A DNA stretch of 21,099 nt from an uncultured Collinsella sp. (GTDB lineage Bacteria > Actinomycetota > Coriobacteriia > Coriobacteriales > Coriobacteriaceae): positions 1 through 21,099 of the forward strand of contig CAAENI010000238.1 in assembly GCA_900757285.1 (NCBI GenBank), given 5' to 3'. The position numbers and the translations under genes were made by a program. The notes under the pieces were generated by a model, which made no database searches, was not told the DNA's origin, and worked only from the letters and a program-made list of their open reading frames with translations. Below are positions 13,718 through 20,670 of this stretch, piece by piece (position 1 is the stretch's first letter; every line of letters starts with the position of its first letter).

Positions 13718-14089
13718 TTACGCCTCCTTTCGAGGAGCAACGACGACGGTGATGTGGGAAGTACGCTTCAGAATGCGAGAAGCGGAACCCTTGGCGCGGG
13801 GACGGATGCGCTTAAGCGTCGGACCCTCGTCAACATAGGCAGCGGCGACAACCAGGTTGTCAGCACGCAGACCGTTGTTGTTCTCGGCGTTCGCAACGGC
13901 GGAACGGAGAACCTTCTCGACATCCACGGCGACGGCGCGGTCGCAGAAGTGGAGGATGTCGAAGGCCTGAGCGACAGGCTTGCGGCGGATCAGATCGACC
14001 ACCAGGCGGGCCTTGCTGGGGGAAACACGCACGTACTTAGCGACGGCGCGAACCTCGGTGGCCTCAGTTTCAATAGACTTAGTTGCCAT
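13718..14089 (-). CDS. rplV: 50S ribosomal protein L22
   Basis: The 123-residue protein has the L22 core: AVAKYVRVSPSKARLVVDLIRRK, VEKVLRSAVANAENNN, and the extended hairpin segment PTLKRIRPRAKGSASRILKRTSHITVVV that lines the exit tunnel. The N-terminus (MATKSIETEATEVR) is slightly extended. It lies 14 bases after rpsS. Confidence 0.98.
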   Translation of the reverse strand: MATKSIETEATEVRAVAKYVRVSPSKARLVVDLIRRKPVAQAFDILHFCDRAVAVDVEKVLRSAVANAENNNGLRADNLVVAAAYVDEGPTLKRIRPRAKGSASRILKRTSHITVVVAPRKEA

Positions 14090-14103
14090 TTACGGTTAAC
14101 CCC

Positions 14104-14364
14104 CTATTTGGCCTTGTGGCCACGGAACGTACGAGTCGGCGCGAACTCGCCGAGCTTGTGACCAACCATGGACTCGGTAACATACACGGGCACATGCTTG
14201 CGGCCGTCGTGGACGGCGATGGTGTGACCAACCATCTCGGGGAAGATGGTGGACGCGCGAGACCAGGTCTTCACGACGTCCTTCTTGCCAGCCTCGTTCA
14301 TCGCGGTGATACGCGAGAGAAGGCGAGTCTCCACGAACGGGCCCTTTTTGAGACTTCTGCTCAT
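14104..14364 (-). CDS. rpsS: 30S ribosomal protein S19
   Basis: The 86-residue protein starts MSRSLKKGPFVETRLLSRI and continues IFPEMVGHTIAVHDGRKHVPVYVTESMVGHKLGEFAPTRTFRGH, standard S19 of the 30S head. An AGGAGA ribosome site precedes the ATG, 32 bases after the rplB stop. Confidence 0.98.
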   Translation of the reverse strand: MSRSLKKGPFVETRLLSRITAMNEAGKKDVVKTWSRASTIFPEMVGHTIAVHDGRKHVPVYVTESMVGHKLGEFAPTRTFRGHKAK

Positions 14365-14396
14365 AAGTGCTTTCTCCTAAAACTCGGTATCCGAAA

Positions 14397-15227
14397 TTAC
14401 TTCTTACGGCGACGAATGATGTGCTGGTTCGAGACCTTCTTCTTCTTGCGCGTACGAAGGCCCTTCGTCGGCTTACCCCAGGGGGTAACAGAGGGACGAC
14501 CAGAGGTGTGGTTCTTGCCCTCGCCACCGCCGTGCGGGTGGTCGACAGGGTTCATGACGGTACCGCGGACGGTCGGGCGCACGTTCATGTGACGCTTACG
14601 GCCGGCCTTGCCGATGACGATGTTGGCGTGATCGGCGTTGCCGACCTCACCGACGGTGGCGCGGCAGGTAACGAGGATGCGGCGCATCTCGGAGGAAGGC
14701 ATACGGACGATAGCGTACTTACCCTCCTTACCCATCAGCTGGCAGGAGTTACCGGCGGAACGGGCGATAGCGGCGCCCTTACCCGGCTGGAACTCGACAG
14801 CGTGGATGAGCGTACCGACGGGGATGTCGGCGAGGGGCAGAGCGTTGCCCGGCTTGATGTCGGCGTCAGAACCGGACATGATGGTCTGACCGACCTCGAG
14901 GCCCTTGGGGGCCAGGATGTAGCGCTTCTCACCGTCAGCGTAGTGCAGCAGAGCGATGCGAGCGGAACGGTTCGGATCGTACTCGATCGTGGCAACCTTG
15001 GCGGGCACGCCGTCCTTGTTGCGCTTGAAGTCGATCACGCGGTAACGACGCTTCACGCCGCCGCCCTGGTGGCGGGTGGTGATGCGGCCGTTGTTGTTAC
15101 GACCGGCCTTCTTGGGCAGGGGCTCGAGAAGAGACTTCTCGGGCTTGGTGCAGGTGATCTCGGAGAAGTCGGAGATCGTCTGCCAACGCCTACCAGCGGA
15201 GGTCGGCTTAAGGTGCTTTACAGCCAT
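14397..15227 (-). CDS. rplB: 50S ribosomal protein L2
   Basis: The protein has 276 residues from ATG 15225-15227, which has GAAAGGGA about 6 bases upstream. The frame is open further upstream to 15371, but that part runs through the leader hairpin and is not L2. Conserved are MAVKHLKPTSAGRRW, RNNNGRITTRHQGGGVKRRYR, and the peptidyl-transferase segment MNPVDHPHGGGEGKNH with its key His, then the basic C-terminus ending HIIRRRKK. L2 is needed for subunit joining. A 179-base gap separates it from rplW, large for this cluster. Confidence 0.98.
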   Translation of the reverse strand: MAVKHLKPTSAGRRWQTISDFSEITCTKPEKSLLEPLPKKAGRNNNGRITTRHQGGGVKRRYRVIDFKRNKDGVPAKVATIEYDPNRSARIALLHYADGEKRYILAPKGLEVGQTIMSGSDADIKPGNALPLADIPVGTLIHAVEFQPGKGAAIARSAGNSCQLMGKEGKYAIVRMPSSEMRRILVTCRATVGEVGNADHANIVIGKAGRKRHMNVRPTVRGTVMNPVDHPHGGGEGKNHTSGRPSVTPWGKPTKGLRTRKKKKVSNQHIIRRRKK

Positions 15228-15307
15228 TACAATCCCTTTCAATAGGAATCCGTTAGCCATCGCAGACAGGGATTCGAGGTTCTGCCTCGGGTGCGATGAC
15301 ACCGGAC

Positions 15308-15333
15308 GTATACACGGTTCCGGGCGTGTCCAT
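15308..15333 (-). promoter_or_regulatory. 26-bp motif copy B upstream of rplB
   Basis: The segment matches one upstream of rplC (17173-17198) at 23 of 26 positions. Read on the plus strand, the shared parts are GTATACACGG, then CGGGCGT, then TCCAT. It lies about 80 bases before the rplB ATG and just after a strong hairpin, the expected place for an internal promoter or a transcription-factor site. A TATAAAA sequence lies directly upstream in the direction of transcription. Exact -35/-10 boxes are not assignable. Confidence 0.55.
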
Positions 15334-15340
15334 TTTATAC

Positions 15341-15388
15341 GCTCAAAACCTTGAGCTCTCGCCTCCCCCATTTGGGAGGCATGAGCTC
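15341..15388 (-). terminator. strong hairpin between rplW and rplB, possible attenuator
   Basis: GAGCTC (15353-15358) and GCCTCCC (15361-15367) pair with GGGAGGC (15374-15380) and GAGCTC (15383-15388), a 13-bp interrupted stem with a 6-base loop. A second hairpin, GCTCAA (15341-15346) with TTGAGC (15351-15356), shares bases with the first, so the two exclude each other. On the minus strand the first is followed by AAGGTTTT, a weak T-run. Partial termination between rplW and rplB is likely but not certain. Confidence 0.5.
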
Positions 15389-15406
15389 ACTCAACAGCAG
15401 CGAGTC

Positions 15407-15694
15407 TTAGGCCTGGTTGCCAAAGACCTCGATGGTGTCGCCCTCGGCCAGCGTGACGATGGCCTTCTTCCAAGAACGGGTCTTGCCGGCGACATAGCGC
15501 ACGCGCTTGGTCTTGGGCTTGACCGTCAGGGTGTTCACGCGAACGACCTTGACGCCGAAGATCTCCTCGACAGCGTCCTTGATCTGATACTTGTTAGCAT
15601 CCTTGGCGACCTCGAACGTGTACTTGTTCAGCTCCATACCGGAGAAGGAACGCTCGGACACGATCGGACGGATGATGATCTCGTGGGCGGTCAT
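15407..15694 (-). CDS. rplW: 50S ribosomal protein L23
   Basis: The 95-residue protein has IIIRPIVSERSFSGMELNKYTFEVAKDANKYQIKDAVEEIFGVKVVRVNTLTVK and then a basic loop KPKTKRVRYVAGKTRSWKKAIVTL, ordinary L23. This protein is the dock for trigger factor and SRP at the tunnel exit. It starts directly after the rplD stop (no gap), which suggests coupled translation. Confidence 0.98.
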   Translation of the reverse strand: MTAHEIIIRPIVSERSFSGMELNKYTFEVAKDANKYQIKDAVEEIFGVKVVRVNTLTVKPKTKRVRYVAGKTRSWKKAIVTLAEGDTIEVFGNQA

Positions 15695-16321
15695 TTATGC
15701 AAGCACCTCCCCGAAGTGAGCGGCGATGTCGGCGGGCATCAGCACGGCGTTGTTGTTGACGAGATCGTAGGTGTTGGCCTCGTCGGCAGTGATGATGAAC
15801 GTCTTGGGAATGTTGCGGAACGACAGGTAGGCGTTGACGTCCTCATCGCGAACGATGATGGTCAGACGCTTGCCCTCAAGGCCGAGAGCCTTGAGCATGG
15901 CGACGGCAGCCTTGGTGGAAGGCTTCTCGAAGCCGTAGTCGTCGACGAGCACGAGCTCGCCATCGGCCAGCTTGGCGGACAGCGCGGAGCGCATAGCCAG
16001 CTTGACCTCCTTGTTGTTCATACGCTTAGCGTAAGAACGGGGCTTGGGGGCGAAGACGACGCCACCGTGACGCCACTGGGCAGCACGGATGGAACCCTGG
16101 CGGGCACGGCCGGTGCCCTTCTGACGCCAAGGCTTCTTGCCGCCACCGGAAACCTCAGAGCGACCCTTAGCAGACTGGGTGCCCTGACGCCAAGAGGCCA
16201 TCTGGCACTTGACGATGTGGTGCATAACGTGGATGTTCGGCTCGATGCCGTACACCTCAGCGGCGAGCTCGGCCTCGGCGACCTTCTTGCCCTCGCTGTT
16301 CTTTACTTCAAACTTTGCCAT
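15695..16321 (-). CDS. rplD: 50S ribosomal protein L4
   Basis: The 208-residue protein has the L4 landmarks: the tunnel loop WRQGTQSAKGRSEVSGGGKKPWRQKGTGRARQGSIRAAQWRHGGVVFAPKPRSY, then KEVKLAMRSALSAK and the C-terminal Rossmann-like part. In E. coli L4 also represses its own S10 operon; whether it does so here is unknown. It lies 46 bases after rplC. Confidence 0.98.
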   Translation of the reverse strand: MAKFEVKNSEGKKVAEAELAAEVYGIEPNIHVMHHIVKCQMASWRQGTQSAKGRSEVSGGGKKPWRQKGTGRARQGSIRAAQWRHGGVVFAPKPRSYAKRMNNKEVKLAMRSALSAKLADGELVLVDDYGFEKPSTKAAVAMLKALGLEGKRLTIIVRDEDVNAYLSFRNIPKTFIITADEANTYDLVNNNAVLMPADIAAHFGEVLA

Positions 16322-16367
16322 TTAAGTGTTCTCCTTGGTATGACGCTGGGCTAAATGGGCTGGGCCC

Positions 16368-16988
16368 TTAGGCCATACGGATGGCGACGAGACCATTCTT
16401 GGCACCCGGGACAGCGCCCTTGACCAAGATGAGGTTCTGCTCGGCATCGATGCGGACAACGGAAAGGTTCTTGACGGTAACGCGCTCGTTACCCATGTGA
16501 CCGGCCATCTTAACGCCCTTGAGGACGCGCGCAGGATAGGCGCACTGACCGATAGAACCGGGGTGACGCTGGAAGTGAGAACCATGCGTCATAGGACCGC
16601 GGCGCTGACCCCAGCGCTTGATGCGACCCTGGAAGCCCTTACCCTTGGAGGTACCGATGACGTCGACCTTCTCGACATCAGCGAAATCAGCGACGGTGAC
16701 GACCTCGCCGACCTTGTGCTCCTCGCCGTTCTCGACGCGGACCTCACGAAGGAAGCGGACAGGCTCGACGCCAGCCTTGGCGAAGTGACCAGCCATGGGC
16801 TTGTTCACGTTCTTGGCCTTGATGTCGCCGAAACCGATCTGGACGGCGTCATAGCCGTCGGTTGCCTGAGTTTTAACCTGCGAGACAGCGCAGGGGCCAG
16901 CCTGGATGACCGTGACGGGAACGACGTTATCGTCCTCGTCCCAAACCTGGGTCATGCCAATCTTGCGGCCGAGAATCATGCTGATCAA
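16368..16988 (-). CDS. rplC: 50S ribosomal protein L3
   Basis: The protein has 206 residues if read from TTG 16986-16988 (MISMILGRKIGMTQVW). The in-frame ATG at 16979 would remove three residues. I prefer the TTG because a GGGA lies 7 bases upstream of it and family members often begin M-I-S/N-x-ILG. The motif KGKGFQGRIKRWGQRRGPMTHGSHFQRHPGSIG and KMAGHMGNERVT are typical. L3 reaches the peptidyl-transferase centre and starts 50S assembly. No rpsJ precedes it, so it appears to be the first gene of its unit. Confidence 0.95.
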   Translation of the reverse strand: MISMILGRKIGMTQVWDEDDNVVPVTVIQAGPCAVSQVKTQATDGYDAVQIGFGDIKAKNVNKPMAGHFAKAGVEPVRFLREVRVENGEEHKVGEVVTVADFADVEKVDVIGTSKGKGFQGRIKRWGQRRGPMTHGSHFQRHPGSIGQCAYPARVLKGVKMAGHMGNERVTVKNLSVVRIDAEQNLILVKGAVPGAKNGLVAIRMA

Positions 16989-17172
16989 GATATGATCCCA
17001 ACTCTCGCGTGGTCTTGGGACAATGCGTACACCACCGAGCGTACGCCCCTAGAGGACCACTACTTACACGACGTGCTCCCCAGTCTTGTATTGCGCCCGG
17101 ACTACCTGACAACCCTATTAAGCAGGCATTTTGTCCAGCCAGAATACTCCCCTGGTTTCACACAGCTGTTTA
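16989..17172 (-). promoter_or_regulatory. rplC leader with nested hairpin
   Basis: No gene is present. Close to the rplC start a nested inverted repeat can form: GTGGTC (17009-17014) with GACCAC (17055-17060), enclosing GCGTAC (17025-17030) with GTACGC (17041-17046). It sits about 20-70 bases before the start codon. A leader structure at this position could couple expression to a ribosomal protein, as L4 does in enterobacterial S10 leaders, although the sequence does not resemble that leader. Confidence 0.45.
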
Positions 17173-17198
17173 GTATACACGGCTGCGGGCGTATCCAT
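17173..17198 (-). promoter_or_regulatory. 26-bp motif copy A upstream of rplC
   Basis: This is the partner of the motif before rplB, with 23 of 26 identical positions. On the minus strand it ends in CCGTGTATACT, where TATACT could be a -10 box about 185 bases before the rplC start. No TTGACA-like box is found at the usual distance; TGGATA lies only 14 bases upstream. A protein-binding site is an equal possibility. Confidence 0.5.
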
Positions 17199-17249
17199 CG
17201 AGATTCATATTTCACTCACATTGTTTACGCAGGTAAAGTGCGTGGATGG

Positions 17250-17400
17250 CTCCCGAGCACGGCGGAGGGCCGGAGAAATATATTAAGGTCCCTGCTCTAC
17301 AGTCCTGCGCAAGACGGAGAGCACATTAAGTGCTCTCCTTTGCGTGCGGAACTCGCGATGACCTTAATATATTTCTCCGGCCCTCCGCCGTGCTCGGGAG
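17250..17400. repeat. perfect 41-bp inverted repeat with inner hairpin
   Basis: Arms at 17250-17290 and 17360-17400 are exact reverse complements over 41 bases. Each contains CCGGAGAAATATATTAAGG. The 69-base spacer holds another hairpin, GGAGAGCAC (17316-17324) with GTGCTCTCC (17330-17338), partly extended by CGCAA/TTGCG. The whole 151 bases could fold as one long cruciform or RNA stem. It lies between the histidine phosphatase gene (stop at 17439) and the rplC promoter region. A non-autonomous mobile element, an invertible segment or a terminator/insulator are possible. Confidence 0.95.
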
Positions 17401-17438
17401 ACGACACGTTGATGTCTGCTTAACTCTGCTCGCTCAGG

Positions 17439-18065
17439 CTAATGACTTTGTTGGGGGTCCACTATTTGCTGGAGGGTGAACTTGCATTGCATTGGCTCGC
17501 CCTCTACTTGTGGCTCCGCCTCATCAAAATCGAAAATCATAATGGCGCAGTTGGGGAGTTTTGTTGGGAGCTCGAAGCCCTCTGGGGCTGCAGCCTTGAT
17601 GAATTGGCGGCTGGCGCTGCCGTGGCTTACTGCTAGGAGGGTTTCGATGCCCTCGGCGCCCATGAGATTGGTGAGGGTGCCCACCATGCGCTCCTGCAGG
17701 GCATGGCTTCCTTCTCCGCCAAATGGGATCAGGTCCTCGCCGGGGTCCCAGACGTCGGTGGGTAGGGCGTCGTGGGGGCCTTCTTCGAAGGTGCCGTAGC
17801 TGCGCTCGATGATGCCTTCGCAGGGCTCGACTGCTGTGTCCGGGCCGAGGAGCTCGCATGCGACGAGCTGAGCCGTGTCCATGGCTCGGTCTAAGGGCGA
17901 AGAGACCACTTTGTCGGGGACGACGCCGTGGGCTTTGAGCCATGCGGCTGCCATTCCCGCTTGCTTGCGGCCCAGATCGGTCAACGGAGAATCGCAGCGG
18001 CCCTGGACGAGCTTTTTAACGTTGAATTCTGTCTGACCGTGGCGGAGTAGATATAGACGCTTCAT
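17439..18065 (-). CDS. histidine phosphatase (phosphoglycerate-mutase-like) family protein
   Basis: The 208-residue protein begins with the catalytic motif LLRHGQTEFN (His9), then SPLDRAMDTAQLV (Arg60), IIERSYGTFEEG with the acid Glu, and LLAVSHGSASRQF with the second His (His148). These four elements define the branch-1 histidine phosphatases, which form a phospho-histidine intermediate. Substrates in the family range from phosphoglycerate to sugar phosphates and cobalamin precursors, and none can be chosen here. It is cytosolic, with no signal sequence. It starts after a GGGGAG site and lies 39 bases downstream of the CDF transporter gene, probably in one transcript with it. Confidence 0.9.
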   Translation of the reverse strand: MKRLYLLRHGQTEFNVKKLVQGRCDSPLTDLGRKQAGMAAAWLKAHGVVPDKVVSSPLDRAMDTAQLVACELLGPDTAVEPCEGIIERSYGTFEEGPHDALPTDVWDPGEDLIPFGGEGSHALQERMVGTLTNLMGAEGIETLLAVSHGSASRQFIKAAAPEGFELPTKLPNCAIMIFDFDEAEPQVEGEPMQCKFTLQQIVDPQQSH

Positions 18066-18104
18066 GCTCTCCCCTTCTGTATAACTTGCTTTGCTGGCAC
18101 AGCC

Positions 18105-19265
18105 CTACTCGTGGGTATGGCCTACGTAGTCTTCGTCGATCGTGATCTTGGCGACCGACTTGGGATATTCCGATTCGACCCGTTTCGCCAGCGCGCGCTT
18201 CAGGTCCTCGGCGCTCATCGCCAAATCCGAGGGACGTACGCAGTCAAAGATCACGTTGGTATGCGTGGGGCCCGGAACACAGCGTAGGTCGTGGATCGAG
18301 AGGCGGCTATCAATCTCTTGAGCCATAGCGTTGATGCGCAAGCGCATGCTCGCCACTTTGGGGTCGTCGGTCACGATGGGGTCGTAATGGAGCGTGACGA
18401 TCATGCCGTCTTCGTTCCTAAACGACTGCTCGATGTTATCGAGCGTGTCGTGGCTTTCCAGCGGGCTTGCCTCGGCCGCCATCTCGGCGTGCGCGCTTGC
18501 AAACTTCCTGCCCGGACCGTAATCGTGAACCATTAGGTCATGAACACCCAAAACGCCGGGGTAGCTCATGATCTTGTCTCGAATGTGCTTGACCAGCTTT
18601 GGATCGGGTGCCTGGCCCAAAAGCGGGCTCACCGTATCCTGGATGAGCTCAAAGCCGCTCCAGCCAATATAGGCGCCAACGGCAAGGCCGACCCATGCGT
18701 CAAGATTGATGTGCGTCACCTGCGAAACAATTGCGCACGCCAGCACAGCACCCGTAGCTAGGACATCGTTCTTTGAGTCCCGAGCGGTCGCATGCAGCGT
18801 CTCGGACTCAATGCGATCGCCGAGCTTTTGGTTGAGGGCCGCCATCCAGAGCTTAACAATCATCGAAAGCACCAAGACTGCCACCAGGGCAAGCGAGAAC
18901 TCGACAGGTTCGGGGTGGATGATGCGCTCAACCGAGGACTTCACCAGCTCAACGCCAATCAGCAGCACGAGCGCCGCCACGACCAGACCCGAGAGATACT
19001 CGTAGCGGCCATGTCCGTAAGGATGCTCGGGGTCGGCCGGCTTGCCCGCCAGCTTAAAGCCAAGCACGCTCACGATGTTCGAGCTGGCATCGGACAGGTT
19101 GTTCATGGCGTCCGCCACAATCGAAACCGATCCCGACAGCACGCCAATTGCACCCTTCGCAGCGCAAAGCGCAACATTGGCGAGAATACACACTATGCCC
19201 GTCAACGTTCCCACGCGCGCACGGTCGCCCTGCGCACGACGAACAATCCACTCGACCATCCTCAT
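18105..19265 (-). CDS. cation diffusion facilitator (CDF) metal exporter, manganese-type site
   Basis: The 386-residue protein has the CDF membrane domain with six predicted helices. The transport site is formed by ADAMNNLSD (Asn55 and Asp59) and ARDSKND (Asp163 and Asp167). HPYGHGRYEY follows the second helix. The C-terminal cytosolic ferredoxin-like domain starts near residue 215 and runs past DLMVHDYGPGRKFASAHAEM. It is longer than FieF-type proteins (~300 residues), with an added C-terminal ~80-residue segment ending in HTHE. In CDF proteins NxxxD in place of HxxxD is linked to Mn2+ export (MntE-like). Metal choice is an inference from this one motif. The start ATG at 19265 has GGGGA upstream. 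Confidence 0.9.
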   Translation of the reverse strand: MRMVEWIVRRAQGDRARVGTLTGIVCILANVALCAAKGAIGVLSGSVSIVADAMNNLSDASSNIVSVLGFKLAGKPADPEHPYGHGRYEYLSGLVVAALVLLIGVELVKSSVERIIHPEPVEFSLALVAVLVLSMIVKLWMAALNQKLGDRIESETLHATARDSKNDVLATGAVLACAIVSQVTHINLDAWVGLAVGAYIGWSGFELIQDTVSPLLGQAPDPKLVKHIRDKIMSYPGVLGVHDLMVHDYGPGRKFASAHAEMAAEASPLESHDTLDNIEQSFRNEDGMIVTLHYDPIVTDDPKVASMRLRINAMAQEIDSRLSIHDLRCVPGPTHTNVIFDCVRPSDLAMSAEDLKRALAKRVESEYPKSVAKITIDEDYVGHTHE

Positions 19266-19341
19266 CAGTCCCCACGGTACTACCTATATATCTATTGCTC
19301 AAACGGATTGTAGTGTAGCCACTTTGTCCTCCAGATACAAA

Positions 19342-19371
19342 AAGGCCGCAGCCCACACGGGCCGCAGCCTT
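19342..19371 (-). terminator. intrinsic terminator after the EIIC gene
   Basis: A 13-bp stem (19342-19354 with 19359-19371, two G-U pairs, 4-base loop) is followed on the minus strand by TTTTTG. It lies about 40 bases past the EIIC stop and separates that gene from the CDF/phosphatase pair. Confidence 0.85.
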
Positions 19372-19409
19372 GGAATATGACAAAGGAATCGTCCTTTTGT
19401 CGCACAGAT

Positions 19410-20624
19410 TTATGCGCTTGCTTCAGCAGCGCTCGCCACTGTTTCGAGCGAATCAGCTGCGTCTTCTGCCGCCTGCATCTTTGTCGGCACCACGCCAAAA
19501 CAGCAGCTCAGCGCCGCAGACACCGCAAATGCTGCGCCGCCGGCAGCGCAGCACCACAGCAGATTCGAGATGCCGCCCGTGGCAAAGCCAATGACCATGA
19601 GGACATTCGTCATACCGATGGTATAAGCCGTAACGTGGCCCACGGCCGCAACAAGGCCTCCGACGGCGCCGCCAACGGCCATGCACGTCAGACACCTGCC
19701 ATATTTAAAGCCGCATCCGTACAGCGCTGGCTCGCTTACGCCGCCAAGAATCCCCGAGATTGAATAGCCCAGCATGAGCGCCTTCTCGTCCTTATCCGCA
19801 ACGCGGAGCGACGCGCCAAAGGGCATACCCCAAACGGCGAACGTTGCCATCGTCGCGGCGATCAGGATGCACGAATCCGTTCCCACACTCATAAACTGCG
19901 CATAGGCGAGCGATAGGACAACGTTGCTGACACCCGCGATCTTAAGAAACTCCCAGCCCGCGGCAAGCCCCATGAGCGTGAGCAGCGACACGATGCCACC
20001 GGAATTGCCAAGCATAAACATAAGCTGTCCCAACAGCATGCCCAGATAGCTGCCTGCCGGCGCCGTAACACACAGCGACACCGGAACCATGACAAGCATG
20101 GTTGCAAACGGTACAAAAGAAAACGCCACAGCCTGAGGGATAGTGCGCTTAAAGAAACGCTCCACCTGCCATAGCACGGGCACCGAGATGAGAACCGGAA
20201 TAACAGTCGTCGTGTAATCGTTGACCGGCGCGGGAAGTAGATCATACACGAAAGTCATCGATGCCCCCGTCGTCGATGCGGCATCAACGAGCTTAAGCAG
20301 ATCGGGCACAATCAATACGCCGCCCAGCATCATGCCCAGCTGCTCCGAGCAACCGAGCTGGCGGGCAGCGGCCCAACCAAGATAGATGGGCAAAAAGTAA
20401 TAGCCGGCGTTATACAGCCAGCTGTAAAACAGGCGATAGATTTCGGAATCGGCAGGCCATAGACCAAGCATGCCTTCGCCCATAATGACGGCAACGGTGC
20501 GGAACAGCGCCGCGCAGACAATAAACGGCAACGCCGACATCATGCTTTTGGACAGATAGTCCACCACGGCCATGGCGTTTGATGAAACCGTCGTTGTAAA
20601 CGAGGTGTTAGAAACTTGTGACAT
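19410..20624 (-). CDS. stand-alone PTS EIIC, glucose/beta-glucoside superfamily
   Basis: The protein has 404 residues from ATG 20622-20624, with GAAAGG upstream. The frame is open further, but only as an antisense-like extension into accA. It is a multi-span membrane protein with ALPFIVCAALFR, YYFLPIYLGWAAARQLG, PAPVNDYTTTVIPVLISV and the conserved loop GVSEPALYGCGFKYGRCLTCMAVGGAVGG, the substrate-site region of beta-glucoside/sucrose/trehalose EIIC proteins. No EIIB (no C-terminal Cys domain) or EIIA is attached or adjacent. It would have to borrow them, or act without phosphorylation. The C-terminal tail is Ala/Glu-rich. Confidence 0.88.
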   Translation of the reverse strand: MSQVSNTSFTTTVSSNAMAVVDYLSKSMMSALPFIVCAALFRTVAVIMGEGMLGLWPADSEIYRLFYSWLYNAGYYFLPIYLGWAAARQLGCSEQLGMMLGGVLIVPDLLKLVDAASTTGASMTFVYDLLPAPVNDYTTTVIPVLISVPVLWQVERFFKRTIPQAVAFSFVPFATMLVMVPVSLCVTAPAGSYLGMLLGQLMFMLGNSGGIVSLLTLMGLAAGWEFLKIAGVSNVVLSLAYAQFMSVGTDSCILIAATMATFAVWGMPFGASLRVADKDEKALMLGYSISGILGGVSEPALYGCGFKYGRCLTCMAVGGAVGGLVAAVGHVTAYTIGMTNVLMVIGFATGGISNLLWCCAAGGAAFAVSAALSCCFGVVPTKMQAAEDAADSLETVASAAEASA

Positions 20625-20639
20625 GGAACGCCTTTCCCA

Positions 20640-20670
20640 ATGTGACATGTGGACTGTCCCTTTGTCACAT
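20640..20670. promoter_or_regulatory. TGTGACA-N15-TGTCACA dyad between accA and the EIIC gene
   Basis: ATGTGACA (20640-20647) and TGTCACAT (20663-20670) form a perfect 8-bp dyad with a 15-base spacer. It lies just before the EIIC ribosome site and overlaps the accA stop codon. TGTGA/TCACA arms recall Crp/Fnr-type operators (TGTGA-N6-TCACA), but the spacing is too wide for one. It may be an operator for the EIIC gene or a weak stem after accA. Confidence 0.45.

Noticed and set aside
13178..14161. 327-residue plus-strand open frame
   Set aside because: Antisense of rpsC and rplV, both unmistakable.
15228..15371. Longer start for rplB
   Set aside because: The extra 48 residues cross a hairpin and a repeated motif; the ATG at 15227 has a good ribosome site and begins the family sequence.
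15296..16354. 352-residue plus-strand open frame
   Set aside because: Antisense of rplD and rplW.
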